Positions 24,203 to 38,200 of a stretch of DNA of 64,000 nucleotides are shown here, in pieces; within the stretch, counting starts at the first letter, position 1, and the number at the start of each line of letters is the position of its first letter. The translations under genes were made by a program, and so were the position numbers. Below the pieces are notes generated by a model that saw only the letters and a program-made list of their open reading frames with translations, did not search any database and was not told where the DNA came from. Source of the DNA: Hippophae tibetana (taxonomy: Eukaryota; Streptophyta; Magnoliopsida; Rosales; Elaeagnaceae); NCBI GenBank assembly GCA_037013495.1, contig CM072802.1, positions 65,562,983 through 65,626,982 of the forward strand, read 5' to 3'.

Positions 24203-27200
24203 ATGAAAAATAGAAAATTCGGCCAAAATTATTATTTCTTGTTGGATGCAATTCCTTTCATCGTCTAAGATTTATTGATCACAAAATATTAAGTTTGGCA
24301 TGATATAAATACGAAGATGGCAAGGAATGCTCGTTTTTAGGTGCCACCGTTGCGGGCATTGATGGGCACCTCTAACACCCCGTGGGCAAAACCATTCAAA
24401 CGATGGAATTTTAGGGTGATTTCTTTAACACATGTTTAGAATAGTATACCATCTCGTACTAGAAAGTTTCATAATTTGATGGACACGGGAAGTATTCTTA
24501 GTTATTTTTTCAAATTTTTGAAAAATCATGAAAAATAGAAAATTCGGCCAAAATTATTATTTCTTGTTGGATCCAATTCCTTTCAGCATCTAAGATTTAT
24601 TGATCACAAAATATAAGATTTGGCACGGTATAAATACGAAGATGGCAAGGAATGCTCGTTTTGAGGTGCCACCGTTGCGGGCATTGATGGGCACCTCTAA
24701 CACCCCGGTGGCAAAACAATGTCAAAAGATGGAATTTTAGGGTGATGTTTTTTACACATGTTTAGAATAGTATTGCATCTCGTACTGTAAAGTTTCATTA
24801 TTTGATGGACCCGGAAAGTATTCTTAGTTATTTTTTCAAATTTTTGAAAAATAATGTAAAATAGAAAATTCCGCCAAAATTATTATTTCTTGTTGGATGC
24901 AATTCCTTTCATCATCTAAGATTTATTGATCACAAAATGTAAGGTTTGGAATGATATAGATACGAAGATGACACGGAATGCTCGTTTTGAGGTGCCAACG
25001 TTGCGGGCATTGATGGGCACCTCTAACACCCCGGTGTCAAAACCATGTCAAACGATGGAATTTTAAGGTGATGTTTTTTACACATGTTTAGAATAGTATT
25101 CCATCTCGTACTGTAAAGTTTCATAATTTTTTGGACCCGAGAAGTATTCTTAGTCATTTTTTCAAATTTTCGAAAAATAATGAAAAATAGAAAATTCAGC
25201 CATAATTATTATTTCTTGTTGGATACAATTCCTTTCATCATCTAAGATTTATTGATCACAAAATATTAAGTTTGGCATGATATAAATACGAAGATGGCAA
25301 GGAATGCTCGTTTTTAGGAGCCACCGTTGCGGGCATTGATGGGCACCTCTAACACCCCGTGGGCAAAACCATGTCAAACGATGGAATTTTAGGGTGATTT
25401 TTTTAACACATGTTTAGAATAGTATACCATATCGTACTGTAAAGTTTCATAATTTGAGGGACCCGGGAAGTATTCTTAGTCATTTTTTCAAATTTTCGAA
25501 AAATAATGAAAAATAGAAAATTCGGCCAAAATTATTATTTCTTGTTGGATGCAATTCCTTTCATCATCTAAGATTTATTGATCACAAAATGTAAGGTTTC
25601 GCATGATATAAATACGAAGATGACAAGGAATGCTCGTTTTGAGGTGCCACCGTTGCGGGCATTGACGGGCAACTCTAACACCCCGGTGGCAAAACCATGT
25701 GGAACGATGGAATTTTTGGGTGATGTTTTTTACACATGTTTAGAATATTATTCCATCTCGTACTCTAAAGTTTCATAATTTGATGGACCCGGGAAGTATT
25801 CTTAGTCATTTTTTTAAATTTTCGAAAAATAATGAAATATAGAAAATTCGGCCAAAATTATTATTTCTTGTTGGTTGCAATTCCTTTCATCATCTAAGAT
25901 TTATTGATCAAAAAATATAAAGTTTGGCACGGTATAAATACGAAGATGAGAAGAAATCCTCGTTTTGAAGTACCACCGTTGCGGGCATTGATAGACACCT
26001 CTAACACCACGGTGGCAAAACAATGTTAAACGATGCAATTTTAGGGTGATGTTTTTTACACATGGTTAGAATAGTATTGCATCTCCTACTGTAAAGTTTC
26101 ATAATTTGATGGACCCGAGAAGTATTCTTAGTCATTTTTTCAAATTATCGAAAAATAATGGAAAATAGAAAATTCGGCCAAAATTATTATTTCTTGTTGG
26201 ATGCAATTCCTTTCATCATCCTAGATTTATTGATCACAAAATGTAAGCTTTGGCATGATATAAATACGAAGATGACAAGGAATGCTCATTTTGAGGTGCC
26301 ACAGTTGCGTGGATTGAAGGGCACCTCTAACACCCCGGTGGCAAAACCATCTCAAACGATGGAATTTTAGGGTGATGTTTTTTACACATATTTAGAATAG
26401 TATTGCATCTCGTACTGTAAAGTTTCATAATTTGATGGACCCGGAAAGTATTCTTAGTTATTTTTTCAAATTTTTGAAAAATAATGTAAAATAGAAAATT
26501 CGGCCAAAATTATTATTTCTTGTTGGATGCAATTCCTTTCATCATCTAAGATTTATTGATCACAAAATGTAAGGTTTGGAATGATATAGATACGAAGATG
26601 ACAAGGAATGCTCATTTTGAGGTGCCACCGTTGCGGGGATTGAAGGGCACCTCTAACACCCCGGTGTCAAAACCATGTCAAACGATGGAATTTTAGGGTG
26701 ATGTTTTTTACACATATTTAGAATAGTATTCCATCTCGTACTGTAAAGTTTCATAATTTGATGGACCCGAGAAGTATTCTTAGTCATTTTTTCAAATTTT
26801 CGAAAAATAATGAAAAATAGAAAATTCGGCCAAAATTATTATTTCTTTTTGGATGCAATTCCTTTCATCATCCTAGATTTATTTATCACAAAATGTAAGG
26901 TTTGGCATAATATAAATACGAAGATGGCAAGGAATTCTCGTTTTTAGGTGCCACCGTTGCGGGCATTGACGGGCACCTCTAATACCCCGGTGGCAAAACC
27001 ATGTCAAACGATGGAATTTTAGGGTGATGTTTTTTACACATGTTTAGAATAGTATTCCATCTCGTACTGTAAAGTTTCATAATTTGATGGACCCGAGAAG
27101 TATTCTTAGTTATTTTTTCAAAGTTTTGAAAAATAATGAAAAATAGAAAATTCGGCCAAAATTATTATTTCTTGTTGGATGCAATTACTTTCATCATCTA

Positions 27201-28438
27201 AGATTTATTGATCAAAAAATGTAAGGTTTGGAATGATATAGATACGAAGATGACAAGGAATGCTCATTTTGAGGTGCCACCGTTGCGGGCATTGATGGGC
27301 ACCTCTAACACCCCGGTGTCAAAACCATGTGTAACGATGGAATTTTAGGGTGATGTTTTTACACATGTTTAGAATAGTATTCCATCTCGTACTGTAAAGT
27401 TTCATAATTTGATGGACCCGGAAAGTATTCTTAGTCATTTTTTCAAATTATCGAAAAATAATGTAAAATAGAAAATTCGGCCCAAATTATTATTTCTTGT
27501 TGGATACAGTTCCTTTCATCATCTAAGATTGATTGATCACAAAATATAAAGTTTGGCACGGTATAAATATGAAGATGAGAAGAAATCCTCGTTTTGAAGT
27601 GCCACCGTTGCGGGCATTGATAGACACCTCTAACACCACGGTGGCAAAACAATGTCAAACGATGCAATTTTAGGGTTATGTTTTTTACACATGTTTAGAA
27701 TAGTATTGCATCTCCTACTGTAAAGTTTCATAATTTGATGGACCCGAGAAGTATTCTTAGTCATTTTTTCAAATTATCGAAAAATAATGGAAACTAGAAA
27801 ATTCGGCCAAAATTATTATTTCTTGTTGGATGCAATTCCTTTCATCATCCTAGATTTATTGATCACAAAATGTAAGCTTTGGCATGATATAAATACGAAG
27901 ATGACAAGGAATGCTCATTTTGAGGTGCCAGAGTTGCGTGGATTGAAGGGCACCTCTAACACCCCGGTGGCAAAACCATCTCAAACGATGGAATTTTAGG
28001 GTGATGTTTTTTACACAATTTAGAATAGTATTGCATCTCGTACTGTAAAGTTTCATAATTTGATGGACCCGAGAAGTATTCTTAGTCATTTTTTTCAAAT
28101 TATCGAAAAATAATGAAAAATAGAAAATTCGGCCAAAATTATTATTTCTTGTTGGATGCAATTCCTTTCATCATCCTAGATTTATTTATCACAAAATGTA
28201 AGGTTTGGAATGATATAAATACGAAGATGACAAGGAATGCTCGTTTTGAGGTGCCACCGTTGCGGGGATTGAAGGGCACATCTAACACCCCGGTGGCAAA
28301 ACCATGTCAAACGATGGAATTTTAGGGTGATGTTTTTTACACATGTTTAGAATAGTATTCCATCTCGTACTGTAAAGTTTCATAATTTGATGGACCCGGA
28401 AAGTATTCTTAGTTATTTTTTCAAATTTTTGAAAAATA

Positions 28439-28764
28439 ATGTAAAATAGAAAATTCGGCCAAAATTATTATTTCTTGTTGGATGCAATTCCTTTCATCAT
28501 CTAAGATTTATTGATCACAAAATGTAAGGTTTGGAATGATATAGATACGAAGATGACAAGGAATGCTCATTTTGAGGTGCCACCGTTGCGGGGATTGAAG
28601 GGCACCTCTAACACCCCAGTGTCAAAACCATGTCAAACGATGGAATTTTAGGGTGATGTTTTTTACACATATTTAGAATAGTATTCCATCTCGTACTGTA
28701 AAGTTTCATAATTTGATGGACCCGAGAAGTATTCTTAGTCATTTTTTCAAATTTTCGAAAAATA
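28439..28764 (+). repeat. Reference monomer, class H'
   Basis: An H relative with gacaaggaat instead of gacacggaat, ctcattttgagg, ggggattgaagg and ggtgtc or agtgtc. It is found only in unit alpha (26,484, 28,439, about 32,025, about 33,980). The island looks A-like, suggesting an old exchange. Confidence 0.75.
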
Positions 28765-29090
28765 ATGAAAAATAGAAAATTCGGCCAAAATTATTATTTC
28801 TTTTTGGATGCAATTCCTTTCATCATCCTAGATTTATTTATCACAAAATGTAAGGTTTGGCATGATATAAATACGAAGATGGCAAGGAATGCTCGTTTTT
28901 AGGTGCCACCGTTGCGGGCATTGACAGGCACCTCTAATACCCCGGTAGCAAAACCATGTCAAACGATGGAATTTTAGGGTGATGTTTTTTACACATGTTT
29001 AGAATAGTATTCCATCTCGTACTGTAAAGTTTCATAATTTGATGGACCCGAGAAGTATTCTTAGTTATTTTTTCAAATTTTTGAAAAATA
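28765..29090 (+). repeat. Reference monomer, class J (B front, D back)
   Basis: Class J has ctttttggatg, catcctag, tttatcac, gatggcaagg, gtttttaggtgcc, gacaggcacc or gacgggcacc, and ctaatacccc. It is confined to unit alpha, once in each half of both copies (26,810, 28,765, about 32,350, about 34,306). Confidence 0.76.
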
Positions 29091-29416
29091 ATGAAAAATA
29101 GAAAATTCGGCCACAATTATTATTTCTTGTTGGATGCAATTACTTTCATCATCTAAGATTTATTGATCACAAAATGTAAGGTTTGGAATGATATAGATAC
29201 GAAGATGACAAGGAATGCTCGTTTTGAGGTGCCACCGTTGCGGGCATTGATGGGCACCTCTAACACCCCGGTGTCAAAACCATGTGGAACGATGGAATTT
29301 TAGGGTGATGTTTTTTACACATGTTTAGAATAGTATTCCATCTCGTACTGTAAAGTTTCATAATTTGATGGACTGGAGAAGTATTCTTGGTCATTTTTTC
29401 AAATTTTCGAAAAATA
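29091..29416 (+). repeat. Reference monomer, class H''
   Basis: An H relative with gcaattac in place of gcaattcc, gatatagat, ggtgtc and catgtggaac or catgtgtaac. It always follows J within unit alpha, so J-H'' is a fixed pair there. Confidence 0.74.
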
Positions 29417-29742
29417 ATGAAATATAGAAAATTCGCCCAAAATTATTATTTCTTGTTGGATGCAATTCCTTTCATCATCTAAGATTTATTGATCACAAAA
29501 TATAAAGTTTGGCACGGTATAAATACGAAGATGGCTAGGAATGCTCGTTTTTAGGTGCCACCGTTGCGGGCATTGATGGACACCTCTAACACCCCGTGGG
29601 CAAAACCATGTGAAACGATGGAATTTTTGGGTGATTTTTTTAACACCTGTTTAGAATAGTATTCCATCTCGTACTGTAAAGTTTCATAATTTGATGGACC
29701 CGAGAAGTATCCTTAGTCATTTTTTTAAATTTTCGAAAAATA

Positions 29743-32700
29743 ATGAAAAATAGAAAATTCGGCCAAAATTATTATTTCTTGTTGGATGCAATTCCTTTCA
29801 TCGTCTAAGATTTATTGATCACAAAATATTAAGTTTGGCATGATATAAATACGAAGATGGCAAGGAATGCTCGTTTTTAGGTGCCACCGTTGCGGGCATT
29901 GATGGGCACCTCTAACACCCCGTGGGCAAAACCATGTCAAACGATGGAATTTTAGGGTGATTTCTTTAACACATGTTTAGAATAGTATACCATCTCGTAC
30001 TAGAAAGTTTCATAATTTGATGAACACGGGAAGTATTCTTAGTTATTTTTTCAAATTTTTGAAAAATCATGAAAAATAGAAATTTCGGCCAAAATTATTA
30101 TTTCTTGTTGGATCCAATTCCTTTCAGCATCTAAGATTTATTGATCACAAAATATAAGATTTGGCACGGTATAAATACGAAGATGGCAAGGAATGCTCGT
30201 TTTGAGGTGCCACCGTTGCGGGCATTGATGGGCACCTCTAACACCCCGGTGGCAAAACAATGTCAAAAGATGGAATTTTAGGGTATTGTTTTTTACACAT
30301 GTTTAGAATAGTATTGCATCTCGTACTGTAAAGTTTCATTATTTGATGGACCCGGAAAGTATTCTTAGTTATTTTTTCAAATTTTTGAAAAATAATGTAA
30401 AATAGAAAATTCCACCAAAATTATTATTTCTTGTTGGATGCAATTCCTTTCATCATCTAAGATTTATTGATCACAAAATGTAAGGTTTGGAATGATATAG
30501 ATACGAAGATGACACGGAATGCTCGTTTTGAGGTGCCAACGTTGCGGGCATTGATGGGCACCTCTAACACCCCGGTGTCAAAACCATGTCAAACGATGGA
30601 ATTTTAAGGTGATGTTTTTTACACATGTTTAGAATAGTATTCCATCTCGTACTGTAAAGTTTCATAATTTGTTGGACCCGAGAAGTATTCTTAGTCATTT
30701 TTTCAAATTTTCGAAAAATAATGAAAAATAGAAAATTCAGCCATAATTATTATTTCTTGTTGGATACAATTCCTTTCATCATCTAAGATTTATTGATCAC
30801 AAAATATTAAGTTTGGCATGATATAAATACGAAGATGGCAAGGAATGCTCGTTTTTAGGAGCCACCGTTGCGGGCATTGATGGGCACCTCTAACACCCCG
30901 TGGGCAAAACCATGTCAAACGATGGAATTTTAGGGTGATTTTTTTAACACATGTTTAGAATAGTATACCATATCGTACTGTAAAGTTTCATAATTTGAGG
31001 GACCCGGGAAGTATTCTTAGTCATTTTTTCAAATTTTCGAAAAATAATGAAAAATAGAAAATTCGGCCAAAATTATTATTTCTTGTTGGATGCAATTCCT
31101 TTCATCATCTAAGATTTATTGATCACAAAATGTAAGGTTTCGCATGATATAAATACGAAGATGACAAGGAATGCTCGTTTTGAGGTGCCACCGTTGCGGG
31201 CATTGACGGGCAACTCTAACACCCCGGTGGCAAAACCATGTGGAACGATGGAATTTTTGGGTGATGTTTTTTACACATGTTTAGAATAGTATTCCATCTC
31301 GTACTCTAAAGTTTCATAATTTGATGGACCCGGGAAGTATTCTTAGTCATTTTTTTAAATTTTCGAAAAATAATGAAATATAGAAAATTCGGCCAAAATT
31401 ATTATTTCTTGTTGGTTGCAATTCCTTTCATCATCTAAGATTTATTGATCAAAAAATATAAAGTTTGGCACGGTATAAATACGAAGATGAGAAGAAATCC
31501 TCGTTTTGAAGTACCACCGTTGCGGGCATTGATAGACACCTCTAACACCACGGTGGCAAAACAATGTCAAACGATGCAATTTTAGGGTGATGTTTTTTAC
31601 ACATGGTTAGAATAGTATTGCATCTCCTACTGTAAAGTTTCATAATTTGATGGACCCGAGAAGTATTCTTAGTCATTTTTTCAAATTATCGAAAAATAAT
31701 GGAAAATAGAAAATTCGGCCAAAATTATTATTTCTTGTTGGATGCAATTCCTTTCATCATCCTAGATTTATTGATCACAAAATGTAAGCTTTGGCATGAT
31801 ATAAATACGAAGATGACAAGGAATGCTCATTTTGAGGTGCCACAGTTGCGTGGATTGAAGGGCACCTCTAACACCCCGGTGGCAAAACCATCTCAAACGA
31901 TGGAATATTAGGGTGATGTTTTTTACACATATTTAGAATAGTATTGCATCTCGTACTGTAAAGTTTCATAATTTGATGGACCCGGAAAGTATTCTTAGTT
32001 ATTTTTGGAAATTTTTGAAAAATAATGTAAAATAGAAAATTCGGCCAAAATTATTATTTCTTGTTGGATGCAATTCCTTTCATCATCTAAGATTTATTGA
32101 TCACAAAATGTAAGGTTTGGAATTATATAGATACGAAGATGACAAGGAATGCTCATTTTGAGGTGCCACCGTTGCGGGGATTGAAGGGCACCTCTAACAC
32201 CCCGGTGTCAAAACCATGTCAAACGATGGAATTTTAGGGTGATGTTTTTTACACATATTTAGAATAGTATTCCATCTCGTACTGTAAAGTTTCATAATTT
32301 GATGGACCCGAGAAGTATTCTTAGTCATTTTTTCAAATTTTCGAAAAATAATGAAATATAGAAAATTCGGCCAAAATTATTATTTCTTTTTGGATGCAAT
32401 TCCTTTCATCATCCTAGATTTATTTATCACAAAATGTAAGGTTTGGCATAATATAAATACGAAGATGGCAAGGAATTCTCGTTTTTAGGTGCCACCGTTG
32501 CGGGCATTGACGGGCACCTCTAATACCCCGGTGGCAAAACCATGTCAAACGATGGAATTTTAGGGTGATGTTTTTTACACATGTTTAGAATAGTATTCCA
32601 TCTCGTACTGTAAAGTTTCATAATTTGATGGACCCGAGAAGTATTCTTAGTTATTTTTTCAAAGTTTTGAAAAATAATGAAAAATAGAAAATTTGGCCAA

Positions 32701-35283
32701 AATTATTATTTCTTGTTGGATGCAATTACTTTCATCATCTAAGATTTATTGATCAAAAAATGTAAGGTTTGGAATGATATAGATACGAAGATGACAAGGA
32801 ATGCTCGTTTTGAGGTGCCACCGTTGCGGGCATTGATAGGCACCTCTAACACCCCGGTGTCAAAACCATGTGTAACGATGGAATTTTAGGGTGATGTTTT
32901 TACACATGTTTAGAATAGTATTCCATCTCGTACTGTAAAGTTTCATAATTTGATGGACCCGGAAAGTATTCTTAGTCATTTTTTCAAATTATCGAAAAAT
33001 AATGTAAAATAGAAAATTCGGCCCAAATTATTATTTCTTGTTGGATACAATTCCTTTCATCATCTAAGATTTATTGATCACAAAATATAAAGTTTGGCAC
33101 GGTATAAATATGAAGATGAGAAGAAATCCTCGTTTTGAAGTGCCACCGTTGCGGGCATTGATAGACACCTCTAACACCACGGTGGCAAAACAATGTCAAA
33201 CGATGCAATTTTAGGGTTATGTTTTTTACACATGTTTAGAATAGTATTGCATCTCCTACTGTAAAGTTTCATAATTTGATGGACCCGAGAAGTATTCTTA
33301 GTCATTTTTTCAAATTATCGAAAAATAATGGAAAATAGAAAATTCGGCCAAAATTATTATTTCTTGTTGGATGCAATTCCTTTCATCATCCTAGATTTAT
33401 TGATCACAAAATGTAAGCTTTGGCATGATATAAATACGAAGATGACAAGGAATGCTCATTTTGAGGTGCCAGAGTTGCGTGGATTGAAGGGCACCTCTAA
33501 CACCCCGGTGGCAAAACCATCTCAAACGATGGAATTTTAGGGTGATGTTTTTTACACAATTTAGAATAGTATTGCATCTCGTACTGTAAAGTTTCATAAT
33601 TTGATGGACCCGAGAAGTATTCTTAGTCAGTTTTTTCAAATTATCGAAAAATAATGAAAAATAGAAAATTCGGCCAAAATTATTATTTCTTGTTGGATGC
33701 AATTCCTTTCATCATCCTAGATTTATTTATCACAAAATGTAAGGTTTGGAATGATATAAATACGAAGATGACAAGGAATGCTCGTTTTGAGGTGCCACCG
33801 TTGCGGGGATTGAAGGGCACATCTAACACCCCGGTGGCAAAACCATGTCAAACGATGGAATTTTAGGGTGATGTTTTTTACACATGTTTAGAATAGTATT
33901 CCATCTCGTACTGTAAAGTTTCATAATTTGATGGACCCGGAAAGTATTCTTAGTTATTTTTTCAAATTTTTGAAAAATAATGTAAAATAGAAAATTCGGC
34001 CAAAATTATTATTTCTTGTTGGATGCAATTCCTTTCATCATCTAAGATTTATTGATCACAAAATGTAAGGTTTGGAATGATATAGATACGAAGATGACAA
34101 GGAATGCTCATTTTGAGGTGCCACCGTTGCGGGGATTGAAGGGCACCTCTAACACCCCAGTGTCAAAACCATGTCAAACGATGGAATTTTAGGGTGATGT
34201 TTTTTACACATATTTAGAATAGTATTCCATCTCGTACTGTAAAGTTTCATAATTTGATGGACCCGAGAAGTATTCTTAGTCATTTTTTCAAATTTTCGAA
34301 AAATAATGAAAAATAGAAAATTCGGCCAAAATTATTATTTCTTTTTGGATGCAATTCCTTTCATCATCCTAGATTTATTTATCACAAAATGTAAGGTTTG
34401 GCATGATATAAATACGAAGATGGCAAGGAATGCTCGTTTTTAGGTGCCACCGTTGCGGGCATTGACAGGCACCTCTAATACCCCGGTGGCAAAACCATGT
34501 CAAACGATGGAATTTTAGGGTGATGTTTTTTACACATGTTTAGAATAGTATTCCATCTCGTACTGTAAAGTTTCATAATTTGATGGACCCGAGAAGTATT
34601 CTTAGTTATTTTTTCAAATTTTTGAAAAATAATGAAAAATAGAAAATTCGGCCACAATTATTATTTCTTGTTGGATGCAATTACTTTCATCATCTAAGAT
34701 TTATTGATCACAAAATGTAAGGTTTGGAATGATATAGATACGAAGATGACAAGGAATGCTCGTTTTGAGGTGCCACCGTTGCGGGCATTGATGGGCACCT
34801 CTAACACCCCGGTGTCAAAACCATGTGGAACGATGGAATTTTAGGGTGATGTTTTTTACACATGTTTAGAATAGTATTCCATCTCGTACTGTAAAGTTTC
34901 ATAATTTGATGGACTGGAGAAGTATTCTTGGTCATTTTTTCAAATTTTCGAAAAATAATGAAATATAGAAAATTCGCCCAAAATTATTATTTCTTGTTGG
35001 ATGCAATTCCTTTCATCATCTAAGATTTATTGATCACAAAATATAAAGTTTGGCACGGTATAAATACGAAGATGGCAAGGAATGCTCGTTTTTAGGTGCC
35101 ACCGTTGCGGGCATTGATGGACACCTCTAACACCCCGTGGGCAAAACCATGTCAAACGATGGAATTTTTGGGTGATTTTTTTAACACATGTTTAGAATAG
35201 TATACCATCTCGTACTAGAAAGTTTCATAATTTGATGGACACCGGAAGTATTCTTAGTTATTTTTTCAAATTTTTGAAAAATC
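29743..35283 (+). repeat. 17-monomer unit alpha, copy 2 (M92-M108)
   Basis: This repeats copy 1 monomer for monomer. Scattered differences were seen, such as gaatattag for gaattttag in M98, gaaaatag for gaaactag in M103 and gatacaatt for gatacagtt in M102. The junction from copy 1 lies between about 29,644 and 29,663. On the left, M91 ends in the I-type gatttttttaac tail; on the right begins the tattccat lead expected before D, where I would normally lead to tataccat. Confidence 0.85.
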
Positions 35284-38200
35284 ATGAAAAATAAATAATT
35301 CGGCCAAAATTATTATTTCTTGTTGGATCGAATTCATTTCAGCATCTAAGATTTATTGATCACAAAATATAAGGTTTGGCACGGTATAAATACGAAGATG
35401 GCAAAGAATGCTCGTTTTGAGGTGCCACCGTTGCGGGCATTGATGGGCACCTCTAACACCCCTGGTGGCAAAACAATGTCAAAAGATGGAATTTTAGGGT
35501 GATGTTTTTTACACATGTTTAAAATAGTATTGCATCTCGTACTGTAAAGTTTCATAATTTGATGGACCCGGGAAGTATTCTTAGTCATTTTTTCAAATTT
35601 TCGAAAAATAATGAAAAATAGAAAATTCGGCCAAAATTATTATTTCTGGTTGGATGCAATTCCTTTCATAATCTAAGATTTATTGATCACAAAATGTAAG
35701 GTTTCGAATGATATAATTACGAAGATGACAACGAATGCTCGTTTTGAGGTGCCACCGTTGCGGGCATTGACGGGCAACTCTAACGCCCCGGTGGCAAAAC
35801 CATGTGGAACGATGGAATTTTTGGGTGATGTGTTTTACACATGTTTAGAATAGTATTCCATCTCGTACTCTAAAGTTTCATAATTTGATAGACCTGGGAA
35901 GTATTCTTAGTCATTTTTTCAAATTTTCGAAAAATAATGAAATATAGAAAATTCGGCCAAAATTATTATTTCTTGTTGGTTGCATTTCCTTTCATCATCT
36001 AAGATTTATTGATCAAAAAATATAAAGTTTGGCACGGTATAAATACGAAGATGAGAAGAAATCCTCGTTTTGAAGTGCCACCGTTGCGGGCATTGATAGA
36101 CACCTCTAACACCACGGTGGCAAAACAATGTCAAACGATGCAATTATAGGGTGATGTTTTTTACACATGTTTAGAATAGTATTGCATCTCGTACTGTAAA
36201 GTTTCATAATTTGATGGACCCGAGAAGTATTCTTAGTCATTTTTTCAAATTATCGAAAAATAATGAAAAATAGAAAACAATTCGGCCAAAATTATTATTT
36301 CTTGTTTGATGCAATTCCTTTCATCATCCTAGATTTATTGATCACAAAATGTAAGCTTTGGCATGATATAAATACGAAGATGACAAGTAATGCTCGTTTT
36401 GAGGTGCCACCGTTGCGGGGATTGAAGGGCACCTCTAACACCCCGGTGGCAAAACCATGTCAAACGATGGAATTTTAGGGTGATGTTTTTTACACATATT
36501 TAGAATAGTATTGCATCTCGTACTGTAAAGTTTCATAATTTGATGGACCGAGAAGTATTCTTAGTCATTTTTTCAAATTATCGAAAAATAATGAAAAATA
36601 GAAAATTCGGCCAAAATTATTATTTCTTGTTGGATGCAATTCCTTTCATCATCCTAGATTTATTTATCACAAAATGTAAGGTTTGGAATGATATAAATAC
36701 GAAGATGACAAGGAATGCTCGTTTTGAGGTTCCACCGTTGCGGGGATTGAAGGGCACATCTAACACCCCGGTGGCAAAACCATGTCAAACGATGGAATTT
36801 TAGGGTGATGTTTTTTACACATGTTTAGAATTGTATTCCATCTCGTACTGTAAAGTTTCATAATTTGATGGACCCGGAAAGTATTCTTAGTTATTTATTC
36901 AAATTTTTGAAAATTAATGTAAAATAGAAAATTCGGCCAAAATTATTATTTCTTGTTGGATGCAATTCCTTTCATCATCTAAGATTTATTGATCACAAAA
37001 TGTAAGGTTTGGAATGATATAGATACGAAGATGACACAGAATGCTCGTTTTGAGGTGCCACCGTTGCGGGCATTGATGGGCACCTCTAACACCCCGGTGT
37101 CAAAACCATGTCAAACGATGGAATTTTAAGGTGATGTTTTTTACACATGTTTAGAATAGTATTCCATCTCGTACTGTAAAGTTTCATAATTTGTTGGACC
37201 CAAGAAGTATTCTTAGTCATTTTTTCAAATTTTCGAAAAATAATGAAAAATAGAAAATTCGGCCAAAATTATTATTTCTTGTTGGATACAATTCCTTTCA
37301 TCATCTAAGATTTATTGATCACAAAATATTAAGTTTGGCATGATATAAATACGAAGATGGCAAGGAATGCTCGTTTTTAGGAGCCACCGTTGCGGGCATT
37401 GATGGGCACCTCTAACACCCCGTGGGCAAAACCATGTCAAACGATGGAATTTTAGGGTGATTTTTTTAACACATGTTTAGAATAGTATACCATCTCGTAC
37501 TAGAAAGTTTCATAATTTGATGGACACTGGAAGTATTCTTTGTTATTTTTTCAAATTTTTGAAAAATCATGAAAAATAGAAAATTCGGCCAAAATTATTA
37601 TTTCTTGTTGGATCCAATTCCTTTCAGCATCTAAGATTTATTGATCACAAAATATAAGGTTTGGCACGGTATAAATACGAAGATGGCAAGGAATGCTCGT
37701 TTTGAGGTGCCACCGTTGCGGGCATTGATGGGCACCTCTAACACCCCGGTGGCAAAACAATGTCAAAAGATGGAATTTTAGGGTGATGTTTTTTACACAT
37801 GTTTAGAATAGTATTGCATCTCGTACTGTAAAGTTTCATTATTTGATGGACCCGGGAAGTATTCTTAGTCATTTTTTCAAATTTTCGAAAAATAATGAAA
37901 AATAGAAAATTCGGCCAAAATTATTATTTCTTGTTGGATGCAATTCCTTTCATCATCCTAGATTTATTTATCACAAAATGTAAGGTTTGGAATGATATAA
38001 ATACGAAGATGACAAGGAATGCTCGTTTTGAGGTTCCACCGTTGCGGGGATTGAAGGGCACATCTAACACCCCGGTGGCAAAACCATGTCAAACGATGGA
38101 ATTTTAGGGTGATGTTTTTTACACATGTTTAGAATTGTATTCCATCTCGTACTGTAAAGTTTCATAATTTGATGGATCCGGAAAGTATTCTTAGTTATTT

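Larger units (their letters stand above)
24203..29742 (+). repeat. 17-monomer unit alpha, copy 1 (M75-M91)
   Basis: Class order is D-G-H-D1-E-F-A'-H'-J-H''-(C/F)-A'-B-H'-J-H''-I. The same order follows immediately at 29,743, offset 5,540-5,541 bp. An internal partial repeat is visible: A'-H'-J-H'' (26,158-27,460) and A'-B-H'-J-H'' (27,787-29,416). M85 (27,461) has a C-type start (atgtaaaatag, gatacag) and an F body (gatgagaagaaatcc). Several monomers carry private marks such as cagccataatta in D1 and attccgcc in H. Confidence 0.85.
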
